DNA of 17,428 bases from Acidobacteriota bacterium (GTDB taxonomy: Bacteria; Acidobacteriota; Polarisedimenticolia; Polarisedimenticolales; Polarisedimenticolaceae). Shown here piece after piece: positions 7,226-15,875 of this stretch. Position 1 is the first letter of the stretch. Each line of letters starts with the position of its first letter. Position numbers and translations under genes: made by a program. The stretch lies in the NCBI GenBank assembly GCA_011773795.1, contig WVWW01000042.1, forward strand, positions 1 to 17,428, read 5' to 3'. Under the pieces are notes generated by a model that was not told where the DNA came from, did no database searches, and saw only the letters and a list, made by a program, of their open reading frames with translations.

Positions 7226-9307
7226 TTGAGCCAAGATCGGCCCACCGACGACAACGGTGTGTCCAGGGGGGATCTCCATGATCGCCAGAAAACTGGCGTC
7301 AATCCTCCTGCGTCGACGGGCAAATCGGACGGACCTTCGCACAATACAGGACGGACGGAAACGGCTTTCGCCGCTCAACGAGCGATCGGCAATTTCCTTC
7401 GCGCGACACGAACCGCACAGCGGTTGACACAGGAACAGGTCGCCGAGATGACGAAGGACTCGCCGTGGCAGTTGTCGCGAGCGGCGATCAGCGCGATCGA
7501 GCGAGGACAGAACTTCCCCGGGATGGAAGCCATGCTGGCTTTGTCCAACGTCTTGTACGTGGACCCGCGGGAGCTGATCGAACGGGTTCGGTTGGCGACG
7601 ATTGTGCCGATCGACGTGACCGGGCTGTCGGTCGAGGAGTTGGAAGAGCAAGCCTCGAATCATTTCTGGAGCGGAGAATTCCGCGAGGCCCTTTCGGTTT
7701 ATGACGCCCTACTCGAGATGATCGCACTCGAAGAACAGCAGGACGCGACCACGCGGGCGACTCTGGCCCGGCTGGAAGTGCGGCGCGCCACGGCTCTGCG
7801 TCGCACCGGTGCGATCGCGGCGGCGACGGCAACGGCCGAGCGGGCCATCGGGCTGGCGATCGATCGCCCGGCGATTCAGGCCGACGGCTACATCGTCCTC
7901 GCCGGGTTGCACTGCGACCGCGGCCTGCTTCCGCTCGCCAATGATGCCGCGGAGCGCGCCATCGAACTGTCCGCCGACGCCGACCTCAGGACGCAGGGCT
8001 GGGCCTGGGTCGTCAAGGCCAGCTCCCTGTTCCTGGCCGGCCACTACGAGGAAGCCCGCCAGGCCTACCTGGAGGCGCGATCGCGCGCGGTGCAGGCCAA
8101 CGATCGCAAACACCAGACGCACATCGAGGGCAACATCGGTGCGTGTTGGCTCGGGCTGGGACAGATCGCCGAGGCGCGCAACTGGGTGCGGCGTGCGGTC
8201 GAGCTGGCCCGGCAGGAAGGTCAGCCGGCGCTGGAGGCCAGCTGGCTCGTCGAGCTCGGTAAGATCGCGACTCAAGAAAAGCGTTATGACGAAGCCGACG
8301 GCTACGCCAAAGCGGCCCTGCGCCTGGCCAAACCGTTGGATCACCGGTTGACCGTGTTCCGCGCCGAATGGCTGCGGCACCGGCTGGTGAAGCTACGAGA
8401 CCCCGGGCAGAGCGACCGGCATCGATTGGCCTACGTGCGCAAGTTGTTCCTGCAGCTGGACCGGCACGAAGGCATCGAAGAAGTTCTGGAATTCAAGCAA
8501 ACGGTGATGCGAGCATCCGAGAGCCAGGATAGGAAGAAAAGAAGCCATGAAGCGGATACAAATCGGCATCCTCATTGTGCTCGGCCTGGCGGCAGCCCAG
8601 CTGCTGTGGGCCAGCGCCGACGAGACGTACGGGGAGCTGGATCTCTTCGACCTGATCCTGTCGATCATCGAGAATCCCGACCCGATCCCGCAGTGCCACT
8701 ACATCCCGCTGGATGCCGACCCCGAAGCGCCGGACACCACGCGCTCGGGCCACCGCGACGACGGCCGGCCGATGTTCGAATTCGACCGCCGCACCGAGGA
8801 ACCGATCCTGACCTGGGCCTTCGACGCCGGCGGCGACCACGACATCGCATTCAACGAGTGGGGCAACAGGAGCTGGCACCGTCGGATCGAGTTCATCACG
8901 GCCTCGCCCAGGGACGAGGTCGACCCCCGAGTCTATGTCGACGACAACAACAGCGTCTACCTGACCTGGTGGGAAGACGATCCGGACAGTCGCATCATGG
9001 CCGTCAAGCGCAACCGCAGCGGTTGGGGCGCGCCGATGCACGTCGCGACCGGTCGCCGGCCGTCCGTCGCCGTGTGGAACCGCAAGGTCGTGCTGGCCTA
9101 CGAACGGGATCGCACCGACGGTCCCGGCCAGGAAGTCGTGTTCGCGTACCACACACTGGGCGCTTTCGGCACGTACGTGCCGCACGAAGTTGTCGCCGTG
9201 ACGTCGCGAAACGAACCCCTGGATCCGATCATCCACGTCCGCGACGGTCTGATGTGGATCGACTGGAAGAGCAGCGACGATACGATCGCGGCCTCGGTTT
9301 ACGGTGA
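7226..9307 (+). CDS. XRE-family HTH regulator with TPR-like C-terminal half; frame overruns into the next gene
   Basis: From TTG 7226, residues 53-119 form an XRE/Cro helix-turn-helix (FLRATRTAQRLTQEQVAEMT, AISAIERGQNFPGMEAMLAL). Residues 137-391 are helical repeats of TPR type (FWSGEFREALSVYDALLEM, GHYEEARQAYLEARSRA, GQIAEARNWVRRAVELARQE, KRYDEADGYAKAALRLA). An XRE domain followed by TPRs is the layout of RRNPP peptide-sensing regulators, so a small ligand or partner protein probably binds the C-terminal half (inference). Protein-like sequence ends near 8520, but no stop follows. The frame stays open to 9307 across the whole next gene, giving an Arg/Pro-rich tail that looks like out-of-frame translation. 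A TAG at 8530-8532 in the neighbouring frame would end the protein at about 435 residues after a single frameshift. I give the first in-frame stop as the end; the real product probably ends near 8532. Confidence 0.7.
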   Translation: MSQDRPTDDNGVSRGDLHDRQKTGVNPPASTGKSDGPSHNTGRTETAFAAQRAIGNFLRATRTAQRLTQEQVAEMTKDSPWQLSRAAISAIERGQNFPGMEAMLALSNVLYVDPRELIERVRLATIVPIDVTGLSVEELEEQASNHFWSGEFREALSVYDALLEMIALEEQQDATTRATLARLEVRRATALRRTGAIAAATATAERAIGLAIDRPAIQADGYIVLAGLHCDRGLLPLANDAAERAIELSADADLRTQGWAWVVKASSLFLAGHYEEARQAYLEARSRAVQANDRKHQTHIEGNIGACWLGLGQIAEARNWVRRAVELARQEGQPALEASWLVELGKIATQEKRYDEADGYAKAALRLAKPLDHRLTVFRAEWLRHRLVKLRDPGQSDRHRLAYVRKLFLQLDRHEGIEEVLEFKQTVMRASESQDRKKRSHEADTNRHPHCARPGGSPAAVGQRRRDVRGAGSLRPDPVDHRESRPDPAVPLHPAGCRPRSAGHHALGPPRRRPADVRIRPPHRGTDPDLGLRRRRRPRHRIQRVGQQELAPSDRVHHGLAQGRGRPPSLCRRQQQRLPDLVGRRSGQSHHGRQAQPQRLGRADARRDRSPAVRRRVEPQGRAGLRTGSHRRSRPGSRVRVPHTGRFRHVRAARSCRRDVAKRTPGSDHPRPRRSDVDRLEEQRRYDRGLGLR

Positions 9308-9410
9308 CGGCGGCTGGAGCGTCGAGATGGTCCAGCCCTGGACCGACCCGTCCTGGGTCGGTGAGCTGACCGCGCGTGACCAGATCGAATCGGAGTTGAC
9401 GGACGACTAG
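8547..9410 (+). CDS. Secreted beta-propeller-like protein of unknown function
   Basis: A 287-residue protein starting MKRIQIGILIVLGLAAAQLL, a signal peptide cleaved near residue 23 (WASA). The mature part repeats a pattern of short strands ('DPRVYVDDNNSVYLTWWED', 'RRPSVAVWNRKVVLAYERD', 'DPIIHVRDGLMWIDWKSSD') like blades of a sialidase/BNR-type beta-propeller. No catalytic motif of sialidases is visible and I cannot assign a family. AGGAAG about 10 nt upstream may serve as ribosome-binding site. It lies entirely within the overrun of the XRE-TPR frame, in a different frame. Its normal composition, signal peptide and coherent strand pattern mark this as the real gene of the overlap. It is probably co-transcribed with, and perhaps functionally tied to, the regulator before it. 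Confidence 0.75.
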   Translation: MKRIQIGILIVLGLAAAQLLWASADETYGELDLFDLILSIIENPDPIPQCHYIPLDADPEAPDTTRSGHRDDGRPMFEFDRRTEEPILTWAFDAGGDHDIAFNEWGNRSWHRRIEFITASPRDEVDPRVYVDDNNSVYLTWWEDDPDSRIMAVKRNRSGWGAPMHVATGRRPSVAVWNRKVVLAYERDRTDGPGQEVVFAYHTLGAFGTYVPHEVVAVTSRNEPLDPIIHVRDGLMWIDWKSSDDTIAASVYGDGGWSVEMVQPWTDPSWVGELTARDQIESELTDD

Positions 9411-9421
9411 TCGACGTCGGC

Positions 9422-9427
9422 TATCCT
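9422..9427 (+). promoter_or_regulatory. Putative -10 box TATCCT for the EF-G gene
   Basis: TATCCT ends 10 nt before the ATG at 9438. TTGACG lies at 9396-9401, but the 20-nt spacer is longer than the usual 16-18, so the -35 assignment is weak. No Shine-Dalgarno is seen, consistent with a very short or absent leader. Confidence 0.35.
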
Positions 9428-9437
9428 GGTCGTTGTC

Positions 9438-11468
<2,031 letters not shown>

Positions 11469-11480
11469 CGCCTGACGAGG

Positions 11481-12035
11481 TCAGTAGGTGATGAACCCGG
11501 CGACGTCGATGGAGAACGTGAAATCGGGATTGAGAGTCACCGGGCCTGACGCCTGACCGGCCGCGTCTTCGAAACGACCCGTTCCTCCCACAAAGATGAA
11601 CGTCGCGGACACGTTGCCCATCGTTCCTATCTCGAAGCTCGCGGTGAACTCCAGCGCATCGCCGTTCGCCGCCGTGATGGCTCCGAAGATGACAAACGTC
11701 GGATCGAGGAAGCCCGTGCCCCTGTACAACCCGACATGCGTCCCGGTTCCGCTGAACAGAACCATTCCCGTCGCAAGGTTGATCCCCCCCGAGGCGTTGA
11801 GCCTGAACGCCCGCGGTGCGAGGCGCTCTTCGACTCTGGAGACCATCCCCTCTCGATTCTTGCGCTCGACCCAGCCACCGGACCGGAAGGAGTCGTTGAC
11901 TTGCGGCGCGGAGGAGATCCCGAACTGACCGGGCCCCGTGTCTGCACCTCCTCGCTCAACGGCTTTCGCGCCGGGCGCGAGGAGCAGCGTCATCACGAGA
12001 GCCAAGAACACAGCCTGACGCATCGTGGTACTCAT
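11481..12035 (-). CDS. Small secreted beta-rich protein, allene-oxide-cyclase-barrel-like
   Basis: A 184-residue exported protein; signal peptide residues 1-25 (MTLLLAPGAKA). From residue 75 the sequence is beta-rich and Gly-rich with the motif FIFVGGTGRFEDAAGQASG (147-165) and a C-terminal strand FTFSIDVAGFITY. 'GGTGRFxxAxGxxxG' is the motif seen in small secreted proteins related to the allene oxide cyclase/dirigent beta-barrel; in bacteria their function is largely unknown. The assignment is by motif only. Residues 26-75 look disordered. The start is supported by a run of six Gs 7 nt upstream. The gene is convergent with EF-G, 12 nt apart, and has its own short upstream region. Confidence 0.72.
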   Translation of the reverse strand: MSTTMRQAVFLALVMTLLLAPGAKAVERGGADTGPGQFGISSAPQVNDSFRSGGWVERKNREGMVSRVEERLAPRAFRLNASGGINLATGMVLFSGTGTHVGLYRGTGFLDPTFVIFGAITAANGDALEFTASFEIGTMGNVSATFIFVGGTGRFEDAAGQASGPVTLNPDFTFSIDVAGFITY

Positions 12036-12065
12036 GGTCGTACCCCCCTTTCTTGCTTCGCTTCA

Positions 12066-12071
12066 AGTTTA
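12066..12071 (-). promoter_or_regulatory. Possible -10 box TAAACT for the small secreted protein gene
   Basis: TAAACT on the minus strand lies 30 nt before the ATG at 12035 in a locally AT-richer patch, with a ribosome-binding site between. No good -35 hexamer is visible. Confidence 0.25.
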
Positions 12072-12141
12072 CCTCCGCCACGCCGTGCCGTGCAGAACAG
12101 CGTTCCGCTCGAGCCATCCTGAGTCCGGCCGGTCTCCGGTT

Positions 12142-12699
12142 TCAACTCGCGTCGAGCCGTGTGGTGCACCAGGGGCAAACCTGCCAGCCTTTGCGGATCG
12201 TCTTGTCGCAGCCGGGGCAGCGCAGCGAACCGCCGCAAGCGGGACAGACCTTGAAGTCGTCCTCGACGTCGCCCCCGCAGGACGGGCATGTCGGGAGCAC
12301 GGCGTCGACCACGACCGGGTCGGCGGCCGGCGCAGCGGCCGCGGCGCCACCGGGGGGGTGGGCTTTGACCTGGTTGACCTCGTGGCTGATCTTCTCCATC
12401 GCGTCGGTGACCCACAACAGGTAAACGAGGAGGCCCACGATCGAAGTGAAGAATACCAGCAGGCCCCAGAAGTATCCGTTGCTGCCGCGCTTCTGCGCAT
12501 CGACGCCGACCCAGACGCCGAGGATCAACTGCAACAGACCGGAGAAGCCGAGGAACGACCACGGGGTGATGAACCAGCGACTGTCGTGCATGCCGGTCAA
12601 CCCGTAGCAACCGCGGGAGTTCACCAGGAGGAAAGCCACGGCGACGATCGCGAGCACGATCGCCAGACCGGGGTTGATGCGGCCGCTCTGTCGCATCAT
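12142..12699 (-). CDS. Three-TM membrane protein with C-terminal double zinc ribbon
   Basis: A 185-residue protein. Predicted membrane segments are at about residues 11-27, 49-66 and 77-98. An Ala/Pro-rich linker (113-135) follows. The C-terminal domain carries eight cysteines in two CxxC-x10-CxxC units: Cys138/141/152/155 and Cys161/164/175/178. This is a double zinc ribbon, a fold used for protein or nucleic-acid contact. The start is fixed by an ATGA overlap with the upstream gene (ATG at 12699-12697, upstream TGA at 12698-12696); the longer open frame to 12807 would overlap that gene by 108 nt and gives low-complexity residues. It is the third gene of the sigma-factor operon, so it may be an effector or sensor of that pathway. 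Specific function unknown. Confidence 0.82.
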   Translation of the reverse strand: MMRQSGRINPGLAIVLAIVAVAFLLVNSRGCYGLTGMHDSRWFITPWSFLGFSGLLQLILGVWVGVDAQKRGSNGYFWGLLVFFTSIVGLLVYLLWVTDAMEKISHEVNQVKAHPPGGAAAAAPAADPVVVDAVLPTCPSCGGDVEDDFKVCPACGGSLRCPGCDKTIRKGWQVCPWCTTRLDAS

Positions 12700-13022
12700 G
12701 CCGCGGCCTCCCGTACGGCTCTCGCCAGCTTGAGCCTGAGCAGGAGCGGCAGCGCCACGACGCTGGACAGGCCGAGGTAAACCACGACGACGAGCATCGC
12801 GATCCACACGCCGGTTTCGGCGGCGCCGGCCGCGGCAAGCGACAGTGCCATGGAGACCGTCATGGCCAGCGTGGCCGCCACGGCCAGGCCGAGCGCCATG
12901 CCGGGCAAGGCGAAGCGGCGGGCCGCGAACGGCATCGTCCGCAGTGCGGTGCGCACCCGGTGGTCGAGCGCAGCCGGGACCGGCAGCTCGGCGGTCTTGC
13001 GAAGCATCTGCTCAAAGCTCAT
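12696..13022 (-). CDS. Two-TM membrane protein, putative anti-sigma factor
   Basis: A 108-residue protein encoded directly after an ECF sigma gene and overlapping it by 11 nt, the usual place of an anti-sigma factor. The N-terminal 36 residues (MSFEQMLRKTAELPVPAALD, then HRVRTALRTM) are helical and likely cytoplasmic. Two long hydrophobic segments follow, at about 38-66 and 71-95, ending in a basic tail. The zinc-binding anti-sigma motif HxxxCxxC is absent and I cannot match it to a known anti-sigma family, so the role rests on gene order and size. The start at 13022 is preferred to 13064 because it begins at the sigma stop and leaves a compact overlap. It is translationally coupled to both neighbours. 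Confidence 0.7.
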   Translation of the reverse strand: MSFEQMLRKTAELPVPAALDHRVRTALRTMPFAARRFALPGMALGLAVAATLAMTVSMALSLAAAGAAETGVWIAMLVVVVYLGLSSVVALPLLLRLKLARAVREAAA

Positions 13023-13599
13023 CGTCACTCCAGCCCGCGAGGCGCTCACGTAACGAGCGAGCACCGCGATGAACCAAGGTCTTTGCCGTGTTTTCGGGCA
13101 CCTGGAGCGTGGCGCTGATCTCCCTGTAGCTCATGCCCTGTTGATGGCGCAGCAGGACCGCGTTGCGTTGCCGCTCCGGCAGCCGCGCGAGCGCCTCGTC
13201 CAGCGCGCGGCCGATCTCCGATCCGAATCCCTCCGCCTCGGGAGAGGGTGCGTCGTCGGGGACCCGATCGATGACCCGCTCGCTCGTGTCGTTCCCCGCG
13301 GGCGCGTCGAGCGCCGGCCCGACCCGGCGTCTTTCCTTCCGCAGCCGATCAACCGCGGCGTTGGCCGCGACACGGAACAACCACGGGCGGAACGAGCCCT
13401 GAACTGGCCGGTACTGTGCCAGCGATTGCATCACCTTGATCCAAACGTCATGGAACACATCCTCGGCGGTCTGGCGGTTCCCCAGCATCTTGAGCAGGTA
13501 GCCGAGCAGTTTTTCCTTGTGCCTGTCATAAAGCGTCTCCAGCGCCTGGCGGTCGCCGCGTCTCGCCTCGCGAGCCAACCTGAGATCGGTGTCGGTCAT
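13012..13599 (-). CDS. ECF-type RNA polymerase sigma factor (RpoE-like)
   Basis: A 195-residue group 4 sigma factor. Region 2 spans about residues 18-90 (LYDRHKEKLLGYLLKMLGNR, AEDVFHDVWIKVMQ, GSFRPWLFRVAANAAVDRLRK), for core and -10 recognition. After an acidic linker (95-125), region 4 spans about 132-190 (ALARLPERQRNAVLLRHQQG, MSYREISATLQVPENTAKTLVHRGARSLRERL), a helix-turn-helix for the -35 element. The length is typical. GGGAG lies 9 nt before the ATG. An ECF-type promoter sequence (TGAAAC, 17 nt, CGTAT) lies just upstream, so it probably drives its own operon. The next two genes encode membrane proteins, pointing to an envelope or stress signal. Of the window's genes, only this one is a complete sigma factor. 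Confidence 0.93.
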   Translation of the reverse strand: MTDTDLRLAREARRGDRQALETLYDRHKEKLLGYLLKMLGNRQTAEDVFHDVWIKVMQSLAQYRPVQGSFRPWLFRVAANAAVDRLRKERRRVGPALDAPAGNDTSERVIDRVPDDAPSPEAEGFGSEIGRALDEALARLPERQRNAVLLRHQQGMSYREISATLQVPENTAKTLVHRGARSLRERLAGWSDDEL

Positions 13600-13623
13600 C
13601 GCCGCCGGCTCCCGTCACCCCCG

Positions 13624-13651
13624 ATACGTCCAGGCTCGCAAAACCGTTTCA
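13624..13651 (-). promoter_or_regulatory. ECF sigma-dependent promoter of the sigma operon (predicted autoregulation)
   Basis: On the minus strand, TGAAAC (13651-13646), a 17-nt spacer and CGTAT (13628-13624) match the ECF consensus known from sigma-W and sigma-M type promoters (TGAAAC, 16-17 nt, CGT). It ends 24 nt before the sigma factor ATG, leaving room for a short leader with the GGGAG ribosome-binding site. Confidence 0.65.
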
Positions 13652-13735
13652 CCGGCGTGAAATGCCCGCTTTTGAGTCGATCTCCGGCCCCGCGGGTCGC
13701 GGGCCGGCCGCGGGTCGGCGGCGGATGGCCCATGC

Positions 13736-13741
13736 TAGACT
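13736..13741 (+). promoter_or_regulatory. Possible -10 box TAGACT for the carboxylate-amine ligase gene
   Basis: TAGACT lies 30 nt before the ATG at 13772, with GGAGG 9 nt before that ATG. No -35 hexamer is recognisable in the very GC-rich sequence upstream. Unlike several neighbours, this gene has a normal short leader. Confidence 0.3.
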
Positions 13742-13771
13742 CCCGCTTTCCCGAAGCGGAGGCGAACACCG

Positions 13772-14881
13772 ATGAGCACGCCCAAGCTGACCATCGGAGT
13801 CGAGGAAGAGTACCAGATCGTGCATCCCGAGACGCGCGAGCTGCACTCTTACATCCAGGAGTTTCTCGAAGAGGGCCGCGTCGTCCTCCGCGACCAGATC
13901 AAGCCCGAGTTCCTCCAGTCCCAGGTCGAGGTCGGCAGCAACATCTGCAAGGACATCCACGAGGCGCGCGCGGAATTCGTGCGGCTGCGTACCACGATCT
14001 GTAAGCTCGCCGAGGAGAAAGGATTGGCGGTCGCGGCGTCGGGAACGCACCCGTTCTCCAAGTGGAGCGATCAGAAGGTCACCGCGGGCGAGCGCTACAC
14101 CAAGCACGAGATGAACATGGCCGACATCGCGCGGCAGATGCTCGTGTTCGGGATGCACGTCCACATCGGTGTCGACGATCCGGATCTGCGCATCGACGTC
14201 ATGAACCAGGCGCGCTACTTCGTTCCGCACTTCCTGGCGCTCTCGACCTCGTCGCCGTTCTGGCACGAGCGGGAGACCGGGTTGAAGTCCTACCGCACGA
14301 TCATCATGAACGATCTGCCACGGGCCGGGCTGCCGCCGCATTTCCTCTCCTATACCGAGTACGAGCGCTTCGTCGACACGCTGATCAAGACCAACTGCAT
14401 CGACGAGCCGACCAAGATCTGGTGGGACATCCGCCCGCACCCGAAGTTCCCGACGATCGAGTTCCGCTTCACCGACATCTGCACCAAGATCGACGAGGCG
14501 GTCTGCCTGACCGCGTTGTTCCAGGCTCTGGTGGCCAAGCTTATCAAGCTGCGTCGCAGCAACATCGCCTGGCGCCAGTACCGCCGCAACCTGATCACGG
14601 AGAACAAGTGGCGAGCCGTGCGACACGGGAAGGACGGCGTGCTGATCGATCTCGGCAAGCGTGAGGAAGTCTCGCTCCAGTTGCTGATCCACGAGTTCCT
14701 CGAGTTCGTCGACGACGTGGTCGACGATCTGGACGTGCGCAACGACTGCGAGTACGTACACACGATCTTCGAACACGGCACCAGCGCCGATCGCCAGCTC
14801 GCCACCTACCGGCAAACCGGCAGTCTCAAAGCCGTCGTCGACAGGATCATCGAGGAAACCCGCCAGGGGTGTGATCTCTGA
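13772..14881 (+). CDS. Carboxylate-amine ligase, YbdK/GCS2 family
   Basis: A 369-residue enzyme of the glutamate-cysteine ligase type 2 (GCS2) superfamily, YbdK branch. Such proteins join a carboxylate to an amine with ATP; E. coli YbdK has weak glutamate-cysteine ligase activity, and the natural substrate of most members is unknown. Seen here: GVEEEYQ at residues 9-15, the acidic motif typical of the family; VAASGTHPFSKW at 87-98; GMHVHIGVDD at 127-136; and RPHPKFPTIEFRFTD at 221-235. The length matches YbdK (about 370). The start ATG has GGAGG upstream. No gshB or other thiol-pathway gene is near, so thiol synthesis is not implied. The gene is divergent from the sigma operon and convergent with the glycosylase gene. 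Confidence 0.9.
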   Translation: MSTPKLTIGVEEEYQIVHPETRELHSYIQEFLEEGRVVLRDQIKPEFLQSQVEVGSNICKDIHEARAEFVRLRTTICKLAEEKGLAVAASGTHPFSKWSDQKVTAGERYTKHEMNMADIARQMLVFGMHVHIGVDDPDLRIDVMNQARYFVPHFLALSTSSPFWHERETGLKSYRTIIMNDLPRAGLPPHFLSYTEYERFVDTLIKTNCIDEPTKIWWDIRPHPKFPTIEFRFTDICTKIDEAVCLTALFQALVAKLIKLRRSNIAWRQYRRNLITENKWRAVRHGKDGVLIDLGKREEVSLQLLIHEFLEFVDDVVDDLDVRNDCEYVHTIFEHGTSADRQLATYRQTGSLKAVVDRIIEETRQGCDL

Positions 14882-14903
14882 TCTCGTGGTCCGTGCTGCG
14901 GAT

Positions 14904-14923
14904 CCGCTGACGCGATTCAGCGG
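14904..14923. terminator. Candidate bidirectional terminator hairpin between convergent genes
   Basis: CCGCTGA, loop CGCGAT and TCAGCGG form a perfect 7-bp stem with a 6-nt loop, 22 nt after the carboxylate-amine ligase stop. It overlaps the stop codon of the convergent DNA glycosylase gene. A T-rich stretch (TTGTTT) follows on the plus strand only after seven bases, so termination is possible but not certain. Confidence 0.35.
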
Positions 14924-15822
14924 GAACGTTGTTTCCGTTGCTCCAGCTCTTCGAGACTCCTCGGCCAGTCCCTCCTGAGAAGCCGCGATAATGCACGGTC
15001 GGCCAGCAGCTTGCCCTCGGTCTGACAGGTCGCGCAGTAGTTCGCCTCGTTGGCCGCGTAGACGATGCGCTGCACCGGACTCGCGCACACCGGGCAGGGC
15101 TCGCCGTAGCGGCCGTGGACCGCCATGCCCTCGCGGAACGCGGTCACCTGCGCCGGGAATCCGTCGGCCCGCTCCTCACGCAGCCGCGCCAGCCAGCCAC
15201 GCATGACCCCGACGCAGGCCGCGTGCAGGCGTTCCAGCTCATCATCGCCGAGCTTGTCCGTGCGCTTGAACGGCGACAGCTTCGCCGCGTGGAGGATCTC
15301 GTCGGAGTAGGCGTTGCCGACGCCGCTGAGGATGCGGGGGTCGGTTAGCGCTCGTTTGAGCGTGTGCGTGTGACGTCGCAGGGCATCGACAAATTCCTGC
15401 GGGCTACAGGTCAGCGGGTCGATGCCGCCGGGGTCGTGCTCGGCCAATCGCTGCTCGCCATGAACCAAGTACAACGACGCGCGTTTCTTCTTGCTCGCTT
15501 CGGTCACGATCAACGAGCCGTTGTCGAAATCGAACGCGGCGAGGCCCAGCTTACGCGGCAACTTCGCGCCCGGATGGTTCCAGCGTAGCCGTCCCGCGAT
15601 CATCAGGTGCAGGACCAAGTAGAGATCGGCCTCGAGCTCGAGCACGATCCGCTTCCCGACCCGGCGCAGACCCGTCACAGCGAGACCTTCCACGCTCGCG
15701 ATCGGAGGATCGACGGAGCGCAGCAGGAACGGGCTGCCGAGCCGCACACGCAGCAGCACCCGACCCTCGATTCGCTCGCGGAGCGCGTCGAGGTAAACCT
15801 CGATGTCCGGCAGTTCGGGCAT
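14917..15822 (-). CDS. Fpg/Nei-family DNA glycosylase
   Basis: A 301-residue base-excision repair enzyme of the formamidopyrimidine-DNA glycosylase fold. It begins MPELPDIE, placing the catalytic N-terminal Pro2 and Glu3. Lys57 in RVGKRIVLEL matches the conserved lysine of the family, and SGVGNAYSDEIL near residues 169-180 is the helix-two-turns-helix with its Asn. A zinc finger with CPVC and CATC lies at about 244-266. The usual Fpg PELPE is PELPD here, and about 35 residues follow the finger (ending in EELEQRKQRSR), where classic Fpg ends soon after. It is therefore a divergent Fpg/Nei branch whose base preference cannot be read. TAGACT lies 6 nt before the ATG, suggesting a leaderless mRNA. 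It is divergent from the PLP enzyme gene. Confidence 0.9.
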   Translation of the reverse strand: MPELPDIEVYLDALRERIEGRVLLRVRLGSPFLLRSVDPPIASVEGLAVTGLRRVGKRIVLELEADLYLVLHLMIAGRLRWNHPGAKLPRKLGLAAFDFDNGSLIVTEASKKKRASLYLVHGEQRLAEHDPGGIDPLTCSPQEFVDALRRHTHTLKRALTDPRILSGVGNAYSDEILHAAKLSPFKRTDKLGDDELERLHAACVGVMRGWLARLREERADGFPAQVTAFREGMAVHGRYGEPCPVCASPVQRIVYAANEANYCATCQTEGKLLADRALSRLLRRDWPRSLEELEQRKQRSR

Positions 15823-15828
15823 GCTCCG

Positions 15829-15834
15829 AGTCTA
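15829..15834 (-). promoter_or_regulatory. Putative -10 box TAGACT for the DNA glycosylase gene
   Basis: TAGACT ends 6 nt before the ATG at 15822, so transcription would begin at the start codon. It shares a 53-nt divergent gap with the PLP-enzyme promoter. No -35 is recognisable. Confidence 0.4.
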
Positions 15835-15859
15835 ACGCGCCCCGAAGGCCGTGATGAGG

Positions 15860-15865
15860 TATCGT
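15860..15865 (+). promoter_or_regulatory. Putative -10 box TATCGT for the PLP-enzyme gene
   Basis: TATCGT ends 10 nt before GTG 15876 and 13 nt before ATG 15879. No Shine-Dalgarno lies between, fitting a leaderless or near-leaderless transcript. No -35 hexamer is seen. Confidence 0.35.
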
Positions 15866-15875
15866 CCGCCCCATC

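Noticed and set aside
11472..11484. Small hairpin CTGAC-GAG-GTCAG between the convergent EF-G and secreted-protein genes
   Set aside because: A 5-bp stem with no T-tract is too weak to call a terminator.
13689..13717. GC-only palindromes and a 9-bp direct repeat (CGCGGGTCG) upstream of the carboxylate-amine ligase
   Set aside because: Such repeats are common by chance in very GC-rich sequence, and there is no second copy elsewhere in the window.
13649..15088. Minus-strand open frame of 479 codons
   Set aside because: It is antisense to the carboxylate-amine ligase, whose motifs are unmistakable; the composition is of shadow type.
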